Position numbers and translations under genes: made by a program | Notes under the pieces: model-generated | The model's database searches: none | The model's input: the letters and a program-made list of their open reading frames with translations, nothing else | What the model was told of the DNA's origin: nothing | Shown here: one piece after another, positions 13,601 through 26,646 of the stretch | Layout: each line of letters starts with the position of its first letter | How positions within the stretch are numbered: the first letter of the stretch is position 1 | NCBI GenBank assembly: GCA_964036155.1 | Contig: OZ038423.1 | Location: forward strand, 67,595,249-67,659,248 | Direction of reading: 5' to 3' | DNA: 64,000 bases | Source of the DNA: Diploscapter coronatus | Lineage: Eukaryota > Nematoda > Chromadorea > Rhabditida > Rhabditidae

Positions 13601-15072
13601 GTCGAAGGCCAGAAATGCCGAAGGGCAATTCTCGATGGGAAGTGCACAAATTTATCAACACCATCGCGCCAACCATGGTCGATCCGGGCCAATTCGATCC
13701 TTTGACGACCGACAACATGGGCAGTTATCAGTGCTGGAATTTCGGAGCTATCGGCTATTATTTGAATCAAGTAGGTTTTCCAGCTCTAACCTGATTAAAC
13801 TAAAGATCCTAATGATGATCGGTAGGGCGCTTTTGGTGGGAAAATGAAATTGGAACAAAGTTTAGCCCCACGTCCGTGACGCCCTCCATGTGCCTGATTT
13901 CGTTCAGGATTGGGCCTTCTGCACGTAAGTATCCAGCTTTTTTTTTTTACAAAATTCCGATTTACTGCACTTTAGCGACGCCATCAACTACCACATGCAA
14001 TACAACGATACCACCAAGATTTTCACTGACATCATCGAGAGTAACTATCCTCTGAGGTAATTTAGTAAACCATAGTCGAAAGACATTTACCAAAATTAAA
14101 GAATGCTGATTTACAACGGTGACGCCGACACAGCTTGCTCGATGTTTGAGGCACAGGGTCTAGTTGAAGACATGGCCAGGAGTCAATATTTGGTAGCGTT
14201 CAACTCTTTATACTGATTGAGAAATAAGCTTCTGAAGAACGGAAAATCGGACTTACTACTTGGATTATCAGTATATGCTCAAGATCCGTTTGAAATTTCA
14301 GTCAGTGCCCACTCCTCGTGCCGCATGGAACTACGGTGGAGTCGTCGCCGGGTACGTCAAACGGTTCCAGAAGAACAGCGCCACGATCGATCTGATGACT
14401 GTTAAGGTATGGCAATCTTCAAGCAGCGATGTTGAAGGATTACTCAACTCATCTTGAAAAGCTGAGTTGGGTATAATCTGCATTTTCAACAACCACATGA
14501 GAGGTGCACGAACTTCGACTTCAAAGAACTGCTAGCAATGTCGACAGCAACATCTGCCACAAAAAATTATAATTTTTTGAACCAAATAAAATACTCGTTT
14601 AGGGTGCTGGCCATGCAGTTCCTCTAACTCGTCCTGGTCCATCGCTTCAAATGATCACCAACTTCCTCCAGAACAGTAAGGACTACAGCGCTCCGCTATC
14701 ATTCGATCTGAGGAGACAACCTCTATTGCCACAATTTACGGTTAGTATCTTCTGAAGAGAATCAGGATGATTTTATTCCGGCTGAATTTCAGGAACAAGA
14801 AAATGGCCCCACACAAGTCCCTCCACCAGGTATTTTTTAATTCAATGAAATTTCACCAAAATAATTAGAAAAGTAAAAATGCTATATAATCATTCAAATT
14901 TTTCTACTGGAAAAATATTATTTTAGCAATATCAACACCTCCTCCAAATGGTAGTACTCAAGCACCACCTCCAGCAACAACTACAGGCTTCACTCAATCA
15001 TTCTTCAATTTGAATTTCATCTCGTTACTGTTATCATGTGCTATTCTAGCCCGCCATTTATTGCAATTGTAA
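1696..15072 (+). CDS. Four-domain serine carboxypeptidase (peptidase S10), secreted
   Basis: Predicted extracellular exopeptidase removing C-terminal residues. I trace about 44 exons, including 1696-1904, 2596-2651, 2780-2886, 2931-3026, 3297-3358, 5313-5513, 6408-6668, 8825-9207, 9537-10021, 10701-11006, 12807-13069 and 14927-15072. They sum to about 2,238 residues. A hydrophobic leader lies at residues 21-36. Four S10 domains start near residues 41, 584, 1153 and 1670, each with the oxyanion motif (GPGCSS, GPGCSG, GPGCSS, GPGCAS), nucleophile GESYGG (Ser near 186, 727, 1298, 1818), the Asp motif NGDVD (NGDAD in domain 4) and the His motif GAGH or GGGH. All triads therefore look complete. 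Dibasic clusters (TRQKR, KRTKRG, RRKRE) lie inside domains or in the linker before domain 3. A Pro/Thr-rich stretch and a hydrophobic C-terminus (about residues 2212-2238) suggest a GPI or membrane anchor. From memory, C. elegans K10C2.1 is a similarly large S10 protein. One intron (6232-6407) uses a GC donor. Confidence 0.88.
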
Positions 15073-16055
15073 ACTTTTAAGCGATATCATCGTCTCTAAT
15101 AGGTAAACCAAATATTATGAAGAAACAAGATTTGTTAGAGACAATGATTTTTCTTGCTAGCTTTAAAATTTGAAATTTTGATTGCGCAATTTTTGAAAGT
15201 CAAATTCTACAGGTTTCACAAATTGAGCCTCAATTGTTACTCGCTCACTTACGTTCCTGTCGATATTTTTGAAACGAATAAAAATTTTGTAACAATGAGT
15301 CTTGCCTAATGGGCTTGACCATCCTCAACAACGCATGAAAAGGTCAATCAGTCGATGTGAATCTCAATATTATGGATAGAGAGAGCGCAAGTCCCGCCCA
15401 CTCTGAATTCAAAAGTCGGGGAAGGCAATTTCGCTAATAAAAAAAAATTCTGAAAAATTTGCGAAGCGATTTTTTTCTTTTTCCACCATTAGATATGATC
15501 ATTTAGAACATTTTTGCTTCCGGAACACGAATTAGGCCGATCAAAAAGTACAGCAAAGTTTTCAAATAGTTAATTTAAGCTTCATAGGCAGTGCTCATCA
15601 TTTCCTCGAGTTGAGTATGAAAGAATAGTCTTTTGTGTTTACTTTGAGCAAAAATCCCATAAAATTCGATTCATATGCCCGAAGACGTGCTCAAAAATCA
15701 TTTTTATTGCTGAAATAACTCAATACAGAACTATTTGGCGCTTGTTTCGTGGGTTTTGCGCTCAAATTGCAGAATGGGTGTGGCCTATCATTTTGAGAAT
15801 GATAAAAATCCATAGAAACTTCAGAATGTTCCGGAAACAAGCAAGACAAAACTAACAAGTGTCTTTACAAGAAAAAGGTTTTTGGATCGTCGTCTTCAGA
15901 AATTCATCTTTGGTCAAACTGATCCGTTTTTCATGCGCTTTTTTGCTATAATCCTGTAGTCCTACAGAATCCTAGAAAAATACTTCCACGACTCTGTCTT
16001 CAAATCGGAAATATCACTTGCGCTCCCTACGTATAAGAAATAAAATATAAAATTT
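15073..16055. other. 3' UTR and intergenic sequence
   Basis: Follows the carboxypeptidase stop codon. A possible poly(A) signal (aataaa) lies near 15278. No further exons with convincing splice sites and coding character were found. Confidence 0.5.
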
Positions 16056-16056
16056 C

Positions 16057-16651
16057 AGAAAGAATTCGGGCTAATATTGGCGTCCGTAATTCTCTCAACA
16101 ATGTTCGGAACTTACGTCGCCCACAGCTTGGCGAAATTCGATATGTACTGATGTCATTGCCAGAGACGGATCTTCAATAAAGGCGCTGTTCAAAGATGCA
16201 ACGATGACAGATACAAGGGCAATGTAAATTTGTCGTGTCAAACAAAAACTATGAGGTTGACTTCAGAGCACTCATTTTCGTGGTTGCCTGGGTCCCGCCG
16301 TTCTTCATCGCAATCATCCTGTATCTGATCGAGGCTTGTAAAACGCACCAAGAAGACAAGGGCAAGGATCAGAAGACTAATGGACTCGACTTTGCTCTTC
16401 TTGGACTCAAAGCATTAGTTTCAGCGTTGATGATTTTTGCGATACTCATAAGCGTAATAAAACTATGATATTCAAATGGTCGACTCGTTTTATGGGACTT
16501 GCGCTTCAGGGGTAATCAAGTTGATTTTTATCTGCATTGGAGGGAGCTTCCATCCTGCTCACGATTGGAAGGTGGCTATGTTCGGCACATTTTTGTCTAA
16601 CTCACTGGCTGAAATAATTGCTTATCTTCGTAGAAAATTTAAATTCTAGGG
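16057..16651 (+). pseudogene. Decayed four-helix membrane protein gene
   Basis: After a good 3' splice site (atttcag, about 16057) an open frame encodes a hydrophobic helix (LILASVILSTMFG), then meets TGA near 16149. The same frame continues with a Cys-containing loop. From about 16235 the coding resemblance moves to another frame with two helices (VVAWVPPFFIAIILYLIEA, near 16270; LKALVSALMIFAILISVI, near 16410). From 16464 it moves to a third frame with another hydrophobic stretch, ending at TAG near 16649. No introns explain the shifts. This is best read as one intron-poor multi-pass membrane protein gene carrying one stop and two frameshifts. The family was not identified; sequencing error or unusual splicing is possible. 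Confidence 0.45.
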
Positions 16652-17130
16652 TTTAATTTAACAGTCACTAAACATTTATTCCTTCATACGCAGAATCTTT
16701 GACTTTAGTTAAGCGTATTTATTTTATCAGCGATTTGATTTATATTTATAAAATGATTTTGAAATACCTCAGCCAGTCCTTGGATATCGTTTTTCATGAC
16801 TAGAGGAAGGCATCTAGTGAGAATTTTCATTTCTTAGAAAGTTGATGGCAGATGTTTTTGCGTAATCTTGAAGCTCCAATTTACCATTTTTCTTATCTTG
16901 GACATTGAAACTTCGGTTCTTTGATTATCACTTTAGTCAGTGCCCCGAAATAATCACGCTAGTTTTCCTGATCGAGACTACAATTGCATCAGCGACGCAC
17001 ATTTTACGCGTATTTTTGGCTTCAATAAATCCTCTTTAAAACCTATTTGTTATTTTGAGCTTTGAAAATGTGTTGTCTACGATTTTTGCTAATTTTTAAG
17101 ACCGGTAACTTTTCAAAATGTCGTAATTCC
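16652..17130. other. Intergenic, upstream of the IDE-like gene
   Basis: AT-rich, no supported feature apart from the trans-splice-like acceptor at its right end. Confidence 0.45.
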
Positions 17131-17132
17131 AG
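17126..17132 (+). promoter_or_regulatory. Probable spliced-leader trans-splice acceptor
   Basis: The sequence aattccag ends at 17132, two bases before the ATG at 17135. No upstream exon is visible. This argues for 17135 as the first start codon of the M16 protease. Confidence 0.5.
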
Positions 17133-17134
17133 AC

Positions 17135-20100
17135 ATGCAGCTGAGCAGAAGCGTATTTCGTGGCTTCGCGACGGCTGCATGCCGTTCAAACTTGTTGCGG
17201 TTAGTGAATTTTACCATTTCTGCAAACTTCACTCTTTTCCAAAACAAACAATCGATTTCAAAACCATATTCCCCAACGAAAAATCGATGTTTTCAACTTT
17301 CTCCGAAAAAACGTCATGACAACTCGTTTCCTATTCAAGCCGTTTGATAACAGACGTCAAAACTCGAAAATACATTTCGAAATACAACAACGCGCTTTTG
17401 ATGATATTTCGTTTTTCTTGTAAACAAATTTTCGAAATCCTTTGAAGCCAATAAAACCCGCATTGTCTACAGTTTTCATTATATTATCTCTATTTACATG
17501 TGAAATATCTTTTCTTGAATGATAGTTGACGTTTTCAATTTCTAACATGATTTTTGATAGATTTCCAAATGAACTTCCATATTTTTTCTGAGAATTACAT
17601 TTTTCCTAACCTGTCAATTTTCAGGCCCCGATCGTCCGTTCTTCTCATTCGATCCTCCGCGCTGCGTTTCTCTACGTCGCCTGCAATGAAGTCCAATTCG
17701 AATGTGATTTCGAAGCGTTTCGATTCCATTCTCAAATCCCAGGAGGATTCTCGAGAGGTGAAACATTTTAATTCACTAGAAAATCTATTTTGAAAAGATA
17801 AAATTCTGTAATTTTTTTTCTGAAAAAAATCAAATTCATACCATAATTCTTGTTCTTTCAGTATCGAGGATTAGAACTATCGAACGGACTCAGAGTGTTT
17901 CTGGTGAGCGATCCGACCACCGACAAGTCGGCAGCCGCGATGGACGTCAACGTCGGTTCGTGTTATATTTATTTTTATATCTTTGAAATATTTTCTTTTA
18001 TTTTTTAATAAACAAATTTAGTTCTTTTTTAATTTGTATTTTTTAAAGAAAGAATAGTAACGTTCTAGTTGTTTTCCAGAAAAAAAATCTTTATTTCTAT
18101 TTTTCGAATCAAATTTACAAAATAATTTTGCAGGTCATCTGATGGATTCCTGGGACCTTCCTGGAACTGCGCATTTCGCAGAGCACATGCTTTTCCTCGG
18201 CACCGCGAAGTATCCAGAAGAGAATGAGTATTCCAAGGTCGGGATTGTTGTATTTTTTATTTAAAAAAAGTAATGTTTCAATTTTCCAGTTCATCACCTC
18301 GAATGCTGGAATGTCGAACGCGTTCACCGCCTCTAATCATACCAATTATCACTTCGATGTCAAGCCCGATCAGTTGCAGGTATTTTTCTATTTTGTAATT
18401 TTAATAAAATGTTTCAAATTTTTCAACTTTTCAAATACGTTTCAATTTGTTTCATCATTCTTACGAAATCTCTCACACTACTGATAAGATGAAACTTTGA
18501 TATGCCTGGTTCAAAAATATTCGAAATTTATCGGTTTTCAAGATTATTGACATTTCAAAAATTGTCGTTTTTCAGGGCGCGTTGGACCGATTCGTTCAGT
18601 TTTTCCTGACGCCTCAATTCACGGAAAGTGCCACCGAGCGGGAGGTCTGTGCTGTGGATTCGGAACACTCGAACAACCTGAAAAATGACGGATGGAGGAA
18701 CATGCAGGTCGACAGGTTGGAAATTTGAACTTTTTAATCTTTCAAAAACTTCTGCTAATGGTCGGAAAATCGTCTTCTCAAATTTTCATTTTTGCTGGAT
18801 CGTTTTCTGAAACATACATTTCTTTATTACAAAGTTATTTGAAAAAAGAACTAGTAAATAAACTTTTTAGTTACAAAAATAAATTTTTTAGGCACATGTC
18901 AAAGCCTGGCCACGATTATGGTAAATTCGGCACTGGCAACAAGAAAACACTAATGGAGGACGCGCGGACGAAGGGCATCGAACCGCGAGAGGCGCTGCTC
19001 GAGTTCCACAAACAGTGGTACAGCTCCAATATGTGAGTTATTTTCCCTCTATAGAACAAACTATCGAGAATCTGTGCAGTTCTATGCCTTGTTCACATTT
19101 AGGAATGTTCGAATAGAAGCTGCATAGTTTTTTATTTGAAATCTGACGTGGTTAAACACTAAGTTGAGAAATTTCATTAGATAGATTTTTAAAATTTACA
19201 AAACTTGGTATTTTTATTTGAAGTCTCAATTGCCAAATAGATATAATCAAAATGCTATGGTATTGGAAATTTTCTGAAACTTACCTTTTATTCTTCCAGC
19301 ATGTGCCTGTGCATCGTGGGCAAGGAGAGTCTGGACGAATTGGAGAATTTGGTGACGTCACTGGACTTTGGCGCCATCGAGAACAAGAGCGTCGAGAGAA
19401 AGCAATGGCTCGATCATCCATATCAGGGAGAGTCTCTCGGGAAGAGGATTGAGGTAGTTTTTTTCTTTTAAAATAACACAAACTGGATTTTCTGAAAGTC
19501 TCGTTTCATTTTAATTTTTCGGAATATAAAATGAAAAATAATTTTGGGGATAACAAGTTTTTTTCTTGTTTTTATTTTCTTTTTGTCATTCATAACGATC
19601 AAAAAACTAGAAATTTGGTAAAATGTTCTCTTTCTTGAGTTTTGAAGGAAATACGGTTCAATTTTATTCGAAAGAAGAAATGGTTTCAGGTCGTCCCGGT
19701 GAAAGATACGAGATCATTGAAACTTGTCTTCCCGATGCCCGATTTGAGCATGGAATACAAATCGCAACCTGCGCATTATTTTTGTGAGTTTTTTAAAATT
19801 ATTTTTTTCCGAAGTGTTTCAAAATTTTCCCAGTCTGATTCATTTTATCATTAGTTATTTGAAATGCAATGCCAATATTAACATTCCAAATCTTCCATTT
19901 AGAAGGAGCCCATTTTCATAATTTCACTATTCGAAAAAGTAAAAACAAAGCTCTAAAATTAAAACTTTCAAAATTTCAGCCCATCTGATCGGCCACGAGG
20001 CGAAGGGCTCTCTGCTGTCAGAATTGAAGCGTCGCGGGTGGGTGTCTTCCCTGTCTTCGGGCCATCACAGTCCTGCTAGTGGATTCGGCGTCTTTGAAAT

Positions 20101-23100
20101 CAAGGTCGATCTCAGTCCAGGTCAGAATCTTACTTTTTAAGATGTTTCAAAAATTCTTTTATAGAATTTTACTTTCTAGTTATTTTAGTGATTGCGTGTT
20201 TCTTTCGACAAAAATATACCTTTCAATCTTTTTCCAATTTTTATCAAAGGTCTATTAATATGAGCATGCTATCCTGTTGATTTAAGGTTAATTAATCCTG
20301 ACATTAATTAGGCTAATTGAAAATAATTATCGCGATGTTTATCCAATTAATTTCAGAGGGTCTGGAGCATACAGAGGAAATCGTGGCCCTTATCTTCGCG
20401 TACATTGGAATGCTGAGGAAAGTGGGTGTGCAGCGGTGGATTCACGACGAACTGCAGCTGGAATCCGCGACCAAGTTCAGGTTTCAGGTAAAATTAAAAG
20501 GACTTATACATACATACAAATGCAGATATGAGAAACCGTAATTTTAACATCCTTACTGAAAAGCTTTGTTAAAATTTGAACCCTGTCATAGAATTTGAAT
20601 TTATTTTTTAGGTTTATGTCAAAACAAGACCAACGAAAATATTTCTTATATCACACGATCTCTTGAAACATTTGAAAGTTATTGATGAAATTGGTGAAAA
20701 AAGTAATTACCTCTACTATATATGATTAACTTATGAATATTCGAGTAACACTGAAATTACAGTATATCTCCCACCAAATTGTATAAAAGTTTCTGAAACC
20801 TATTCAGAAATCATTACCCCTGAATTTTCAGGACAAACAAGCACCCCTGAACCTTGCCCAGACTGCTGCAGAAGAGCTGCAGTACATTCCTATGAATGAC
20901 ATCCTCTCTTCCCGATATCTCATCGAGGAGTTCAAATCGGGTAGATTTTTGATTTTTTTAATTCCAAGTTTTACAAATCAATTGCCTTGGAACATTAGTC
21001 TGTCAAGTTCACGTTTTCTTGTAAACTTTTCTTAATTTGAAAGTTATTATATCCATATATCCATTGTCTTGCGAAATATTTGTTGAGCAACATTTTTTAC
21101 AGATTTTTAAATTTATGAAAAAGATTTAGATCGCATCACTGAACTGCTGAACATGCTGACTCCTCAGAATTTCTACTATCGCGTGGTGGCGCAGAAGTTC
21201 GCTGGGCAGGTATGAACAAATTTTTAAATACTTCAGAAAGTTTTTACTGAAGAAATGTCATTTTTCAGGAAGGCAATACTCACGAGCCAGTGTACAGTAC
21301 TGAAATGAATATCTCCAAAATCGAGACAAATTCGATCGCAAAGTTCCAAGAGGCCATGGAAAACGGTCATCCCTCGTTCCATCTGCCAGAAAAAAACACA
21401 TTCATCGCGACGAAGTTCGATCTCAAACCGAGGGAGGAAAAGAATAGGTTGGAATGTTTTCCTTCAATTTCCAGCAAGATATTTTCTCGATTTTTCTAAA
21501 CTTGTTACGTTGTGGCATTCTTATAAGGTAAAAGAATACTCGAATGAAAGATGTTTAAATTAAAATAGTACGTTCCAACAAAACGGGCAATAATTCTGAT
21601 TTACTTAAACATAACACTTTTCTTTGAAATCGACCTTTATCAAAAATTTCCAAAGTCAGGTTTTGCAGCCCCATCCCCGAACTGCTGTGCGACACGGATT
21701 ACCTGCGTCTGTGGTTTCTGCAGGACGACGAGTACAAACTGCCGAAGGCCGTCACCAAGATCTCTATCACCACGCCCATGGTCGCGCACGATCCCAAGAC
21801 CACGCTTCTCTCCAACCTCTGGATTTGGTGCTTTACGGTAAATTACACAACTGAAATATGTTTCACAAAAGTAGTTATCGATAGAAACTTTTCAACAATA
21901 TTCCGCTGATGATCTGGAATTGCATTTCATTAGAAAATCGAAAAATCTTTGAAATATCTCAACAATTTCAAATGTTTATATTTCGCAAGAAATGAAGATC
22001 ATTGTAATTTGATGGATTCTCATATTTTTGAGATATTAAGAAACATCGATTTCTAACGATTACTGTAATTTCAGGATGATTTGGCAGAGGACACGTACAA
22101 TGCAGAGCTGGCGGGTTTGAGGCAGTCGATTTCGATGAACCGATTTGGCACCTTCATCAAGGTAGATAGCCTGAAAAAATCCTATATTGTAGTCATAATC
22201 ACGAGATAGGCTAACAGTCATAAAACATCTTATTGCTACAATCAAAAATGATTTAGGTGAACGGCTACGACGAGAAAATGCCTGAGTTCACCAAGTTCCT
22301 CGCCAATCGAATGACCAACTACAAAATTGGTATAATTTTTTAACAATTTTGATAGACCAGATTTTTGGGATATAATTAATTTTCTCAACGATTAATTTAG
22401 AGTATTCATTAGTTGGCAAAAATATTTTTCCAGACCGTGTTCGCTTCGACGTCCTGTTCGAGATGTTAAAGCGCGCTCTGCGAAACCACGCCCACAATCA
22501 GCCCTACAACCTCTCTCAGCACTATCTCCATTTGCTCATCGACGAGAAGTACTGGAGCAAAGAGCAGTTGTTGGCAGTTTGTGAGGGTAAGAAATTGTTT
22601 CAAGTTTTGTTCTATTATTTTTTAAAGATTTTATTTAATTATTTTTCAAGGAATCACCCCCGAAGAGGTCGAAAAGTTCGGTAACGAAATGTTCAAGGCC
22701 TTCCACATGGAAATGCTTGTACATGGCAATGTCACGAAAGGGGTAGGCAATATCTTATTTTTTAAATCTTTCCCGACAGTAATTGGATTAAAATTTTTCA
22801 TCGTCATTTGGATTTATAATATTTTGAAAAATGGAATTATTTGAGTCTTACATATATTCAAAACGATAAGCGAGACAGACCGATTATTTATTTAGTATAT
22901 TATTTTTATCTGGGTTTTCCCTGAATCATAACGAACATTTTTAGGGTTCAAATTATAAGACCTCAGATCGATTAATTGTTCGTTTCAGCATTCTCATATT
23001 GATTTTTCGGAAATATGACCATTTATTGCCTTTTAATTCCAGGAGGCCCACAACTTGGCTGCCGATGTTGCATCGATTCTGAAGTCGGCAAATAAGAACA

Positions 23101-25147
23101 CTGTTCGACCTCTGTTCAGGAACGAGTTCCAACCTGCCAGGGAGGTCGCACTTTCCAACGGTAGAGACGACTTCCAAGAAGAAATATTCTAATGTTTACC
23201 TTCAGGGGATGAATTCATCTACCGTCACTATCAAAACACTCATGATGTCGGTTGCGTGGATATGATTTATCAGTTCGGGATTCAGGTAGGGATTTAAAAT
23301 ATTTTTTGCTAATTTAGATCTTTTACTAATCTTAATTATATTTCTCTATTTTGAATTGCGTTTCGAAAAGATCTATATAAATTATAAAAATTGAAGATGA
23401 ACTAGATGTGGTCTAACTTGAAACATATTTAAAGTTTCAGAACATGCACGAAAACGCTCTAGCTGAATTGATGGTGCAGCTGATGAAGGAGACTGCGTTC
23501 AATACGCTTCGCACAAATGAGCAGCTCGGTAAAGCTTTCATTTTAATTTCGACCAAATTCTTCACTATTCTAATTATCTCGTATTTTGAAAGTAATGTTT
23601 TCAATTCAGACTTTTCAAGAATTTCACACTGAAGACTTTTTAAACTATTGATTTTTCAGGTTACATCATTTGGACGAGTTCCCGCATGCACAACGGCACT
23701 CTGGGGTTGGATGTGATTGTTCAAGGCCCCAAAGATCCCGACCACGTTCTGAGCAGAATCGAGAACTTCATCGAGACTTTCCAGGTAAATATAGACTTCG
23801 AGATTTTCCATATCTCGCTCTAAATTATAGTTCGAAGATTATTTTTGGGATAGGATTGTCGGATTCTAATAATTTCATGTTTTAAAGCTTTTATATCATG
23901 TCATAAAGGCCTCATCTATTATCTTTACTATTCCATATCATCTCATTGCTACTTTATTCACCATAATGTATTTTTACAGTATTCTAAAAATCTAAAAGAG
24001 AAGGAAGACGTTATAATTTTAGGACAATCTCAAATCTATGAGTGAAGTCGAATTCAACGAGCAAAGGGAAGCCCTGATTTGCCGTCTTTTGGAGAAACCG
24101 AAGACTTTGAATAAAAGAAACAACCGCATCTGGAATGAAATCGACTGCCAGCAGTATGATTTTGAGAGGAGTAAGGATTTTTTTTTTAAATTTTACTTAA
24201 ACTGTTTTCAAACCTTTAAAAGATAAAAATGATATTTTTATAAGAAAATATTTGTTTTCTTCTTTTTAACGATAAAATTATGACACTCCATTAGGAAAAC
24301 GGTTATTTTTATTCTGCTTCTCAAATTTATTTTTAGAAATTTTTACTAGTAGACATTTCTATTTTTGAAAGATCAAAATTTATTAATTATTAATTTTCAG
24401 ACGAAGATGAAGCGGCCTTCCTGAAGACGATCACTAAGGACCAAGTGCTGGACTACTACAACCGGAAACTCGTCAAGGGTGCTCAGGAAAGACGGGTCGT
24501 CGCTTGTTTGGTAAGTTTTCTTCTTTCGTGATAAGTACTTTTCGGGAAGACCAAAATTTTAATAAAGATGGTTTTGCTTTTGGATGAGCAATGAATAATC
24601 CGAATTTTCGTTATTTGGTATTCCCAAAAATAGACTCGACCCCTTTTGATCGATTTTTGTTATTTTAAATAATTTTCAGGTACATCCCAAGGGCAACGAT
24701 GAAGCTATGACGAGAAGGAAGAGAGAAGCGAAAGAGGAGAACTGTCATTCGAGACAGGTAGCTGTTAATTTTTAAAATATTGCGTCCCAAAGCAGTTCGA
24801 ATCAGATCAAATGTAAACATTTGATAAACGAAATTTCCAAATATATGTTTTCCAACTGAGTTTACTATTTCTTGTCCAAATCATAATGGCACTGTTTCGA
24901 ATTGTTAGCATTTTGAACTCAACAATTTTGACACTTAGGAATTTTCTTTCAATAATTTGTTTTTAATTTGCAGGAAGTTGAAAACGTGGAGGATCTGCGT
25001 TCGATGTTGCCGCTGTTCGGTCGACCGAAGCCGAAAATTCAGCTGCGACAAATCGGTGCCGACATTTTCTGCAAGGGCGACAAGTGCGAGCAAAATGCAA
25101 ATCTGGAAAGCAAAAAGGCGGAAAACGATGTCAGGGCCAAGTATTGA
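17135..25147 (+). CDS. IDE: Insulin-degrading-enzyme-like M16 zinc metalloprotease
   Basis: Insulysin family: zinc peptidases that degrade small amyloid-prone peptides in cytosol and mitochondria. About 27 exons (first 17135-17199 and 17625-17757, last 24974-25147) give about 1,049 residues; human IDE has 1,019. The inverted zinc motif HFAEH is in the exon 18134-18237 and the third ligand, the Glu of VDSEH, in 18576-18715. The C-terminal half keeps FNTLRT.EQLGY (23441-23528 and 23660-23784), whose Phe, Arg and Tyr contact substrate in IDE. Family blocks such as [15 protein letters not shown] and KFGTGNK are present. The first 44 residues are Arg/Ser/Leu-rich with almost no acids, like a mitochondrial presequence, and are followed by a second Met (MKSNSNV). 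This mirrors the Met1/Met42 dual start of human IDE. Differences: Ala replaces the Cys of HFCEH, and the C-terminus ends in AKY instead of a peroxisomal AKL/SKL-type signal, after an extra tail of about 35 residues. Confidence 0.92.
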
Positions 25148-26615
25148 GGTAGTTTTTCATTCATTTTTATCCGATTGTTTTTTTTCTTCTAAAAATCATT
25201 TGATCATTGAAGGTCAATATTGATGTTGTAATTCTTTTCATTAGGTAGGATATTTTTTCCTAATAATATCATCTCTGACCAGTTTTAAACATGAAATATT
25301 TTGAAGAATAGCAAAATATTCGTTGAAAATAGCATTGAACAAGGCCACATAATGCTGCTATTCTTGAGTTTTTCATGGCTATTGTCCAGATTTTCTCATA
25401 TTCGATTATTTTGTTTCGAAAAAGTCCGGATTTTCAAAAAAGTCTCTCTGGAACGAAAAATTGAAAAATTTAAGATAAGAAAATTCCAGTCTGGCAAAAT
25501 CATTCTGGCCGGAATTGGATAGTCTGGTTCCAAGGCTATGTTTTAATTTAAAATTTTAGGAGAATGCAATACTTTTAACTTCTTCAAAGTCTAAATCCAT
25601 CTCATTTCTGAAGTGTAATTCTAGCATTATCATTATCAAATTACTACTTCATAATGTTCTCTAAAAATGGAAAATTTGTTGGTTTTATTTGCTTTTCATT
25701 GAAATTCTAGGACTCCTTATCTGAGATTTTCGCTAGACTTGTGATATTTGAGTTGATCAAATTCTAGAGCGTTTTGAAATTACTCGATCATTTTTATTGA
25801 TGATTATCATTTTCGAGGCTTATTTATTCTTGCTCATGATAAGATGATAACGAATAAATCGTGATGAAAAATATAAACATAAAAATCAAAATTTTAAATC
25901 TATATTGAAGCCAAGTGGATCTAGAATAAAAGTCAAAAATATCATTGAACATTTCGAATATGTTGAAACTTAGCAAACTTATCACGGGTCTTCCGATATA
26001 TTTTTATCGTTCGAAATTCAAAACATGATTTCGAAAACTGGATTTTTAGCCCAACAATAATTTCATAAGTTCATAAAAATCGGGTGATATTTTCTAACAG
26101 TTCATAACTTAATGAATGAACCAAGAGTGTATAAAGATTCAATTTTTAGATAACCGAATTTCAGAGTTATCATTTCAAGGTTTTGCTTTGTTAAATGAAT
26201 TATTATTTTAGGAAAGAGCGAAAGATTATTTTCTAAATTAGAAAGTCACAAAATTATCTGTCCTTGTGAAAATCAGATGAATTGCAATGATAGAAAAATG
26301 AAGGAAAGAATGAAAGAAAAGGAGGATAAGTGAAAATATCCCCTTTCCTGAAGCAATGACGAAATGACGCAGTCAGTCACTGTGTTGCATCAATGGATTG
26401 ATTATTTGGTCTGAGGCATTAGAATTATCCTTATGACATGAGATTTTTGTTTCAAAAATCTCGAGATACGATCAGAATGGCTGTGTTTACCTTGTTCTCG
26501 TGAAAATTCTCGAAGAATACCTATTTTCGAACGATGTTCACTTCAACTTTCAAGCAACTTCTGTCCACAGGTTTGATTTTAGCAAATTGACATTTAGGGT
26601 TGGAAAATGGGAGAG

Positions 26616-26646
<31 letters not shown>

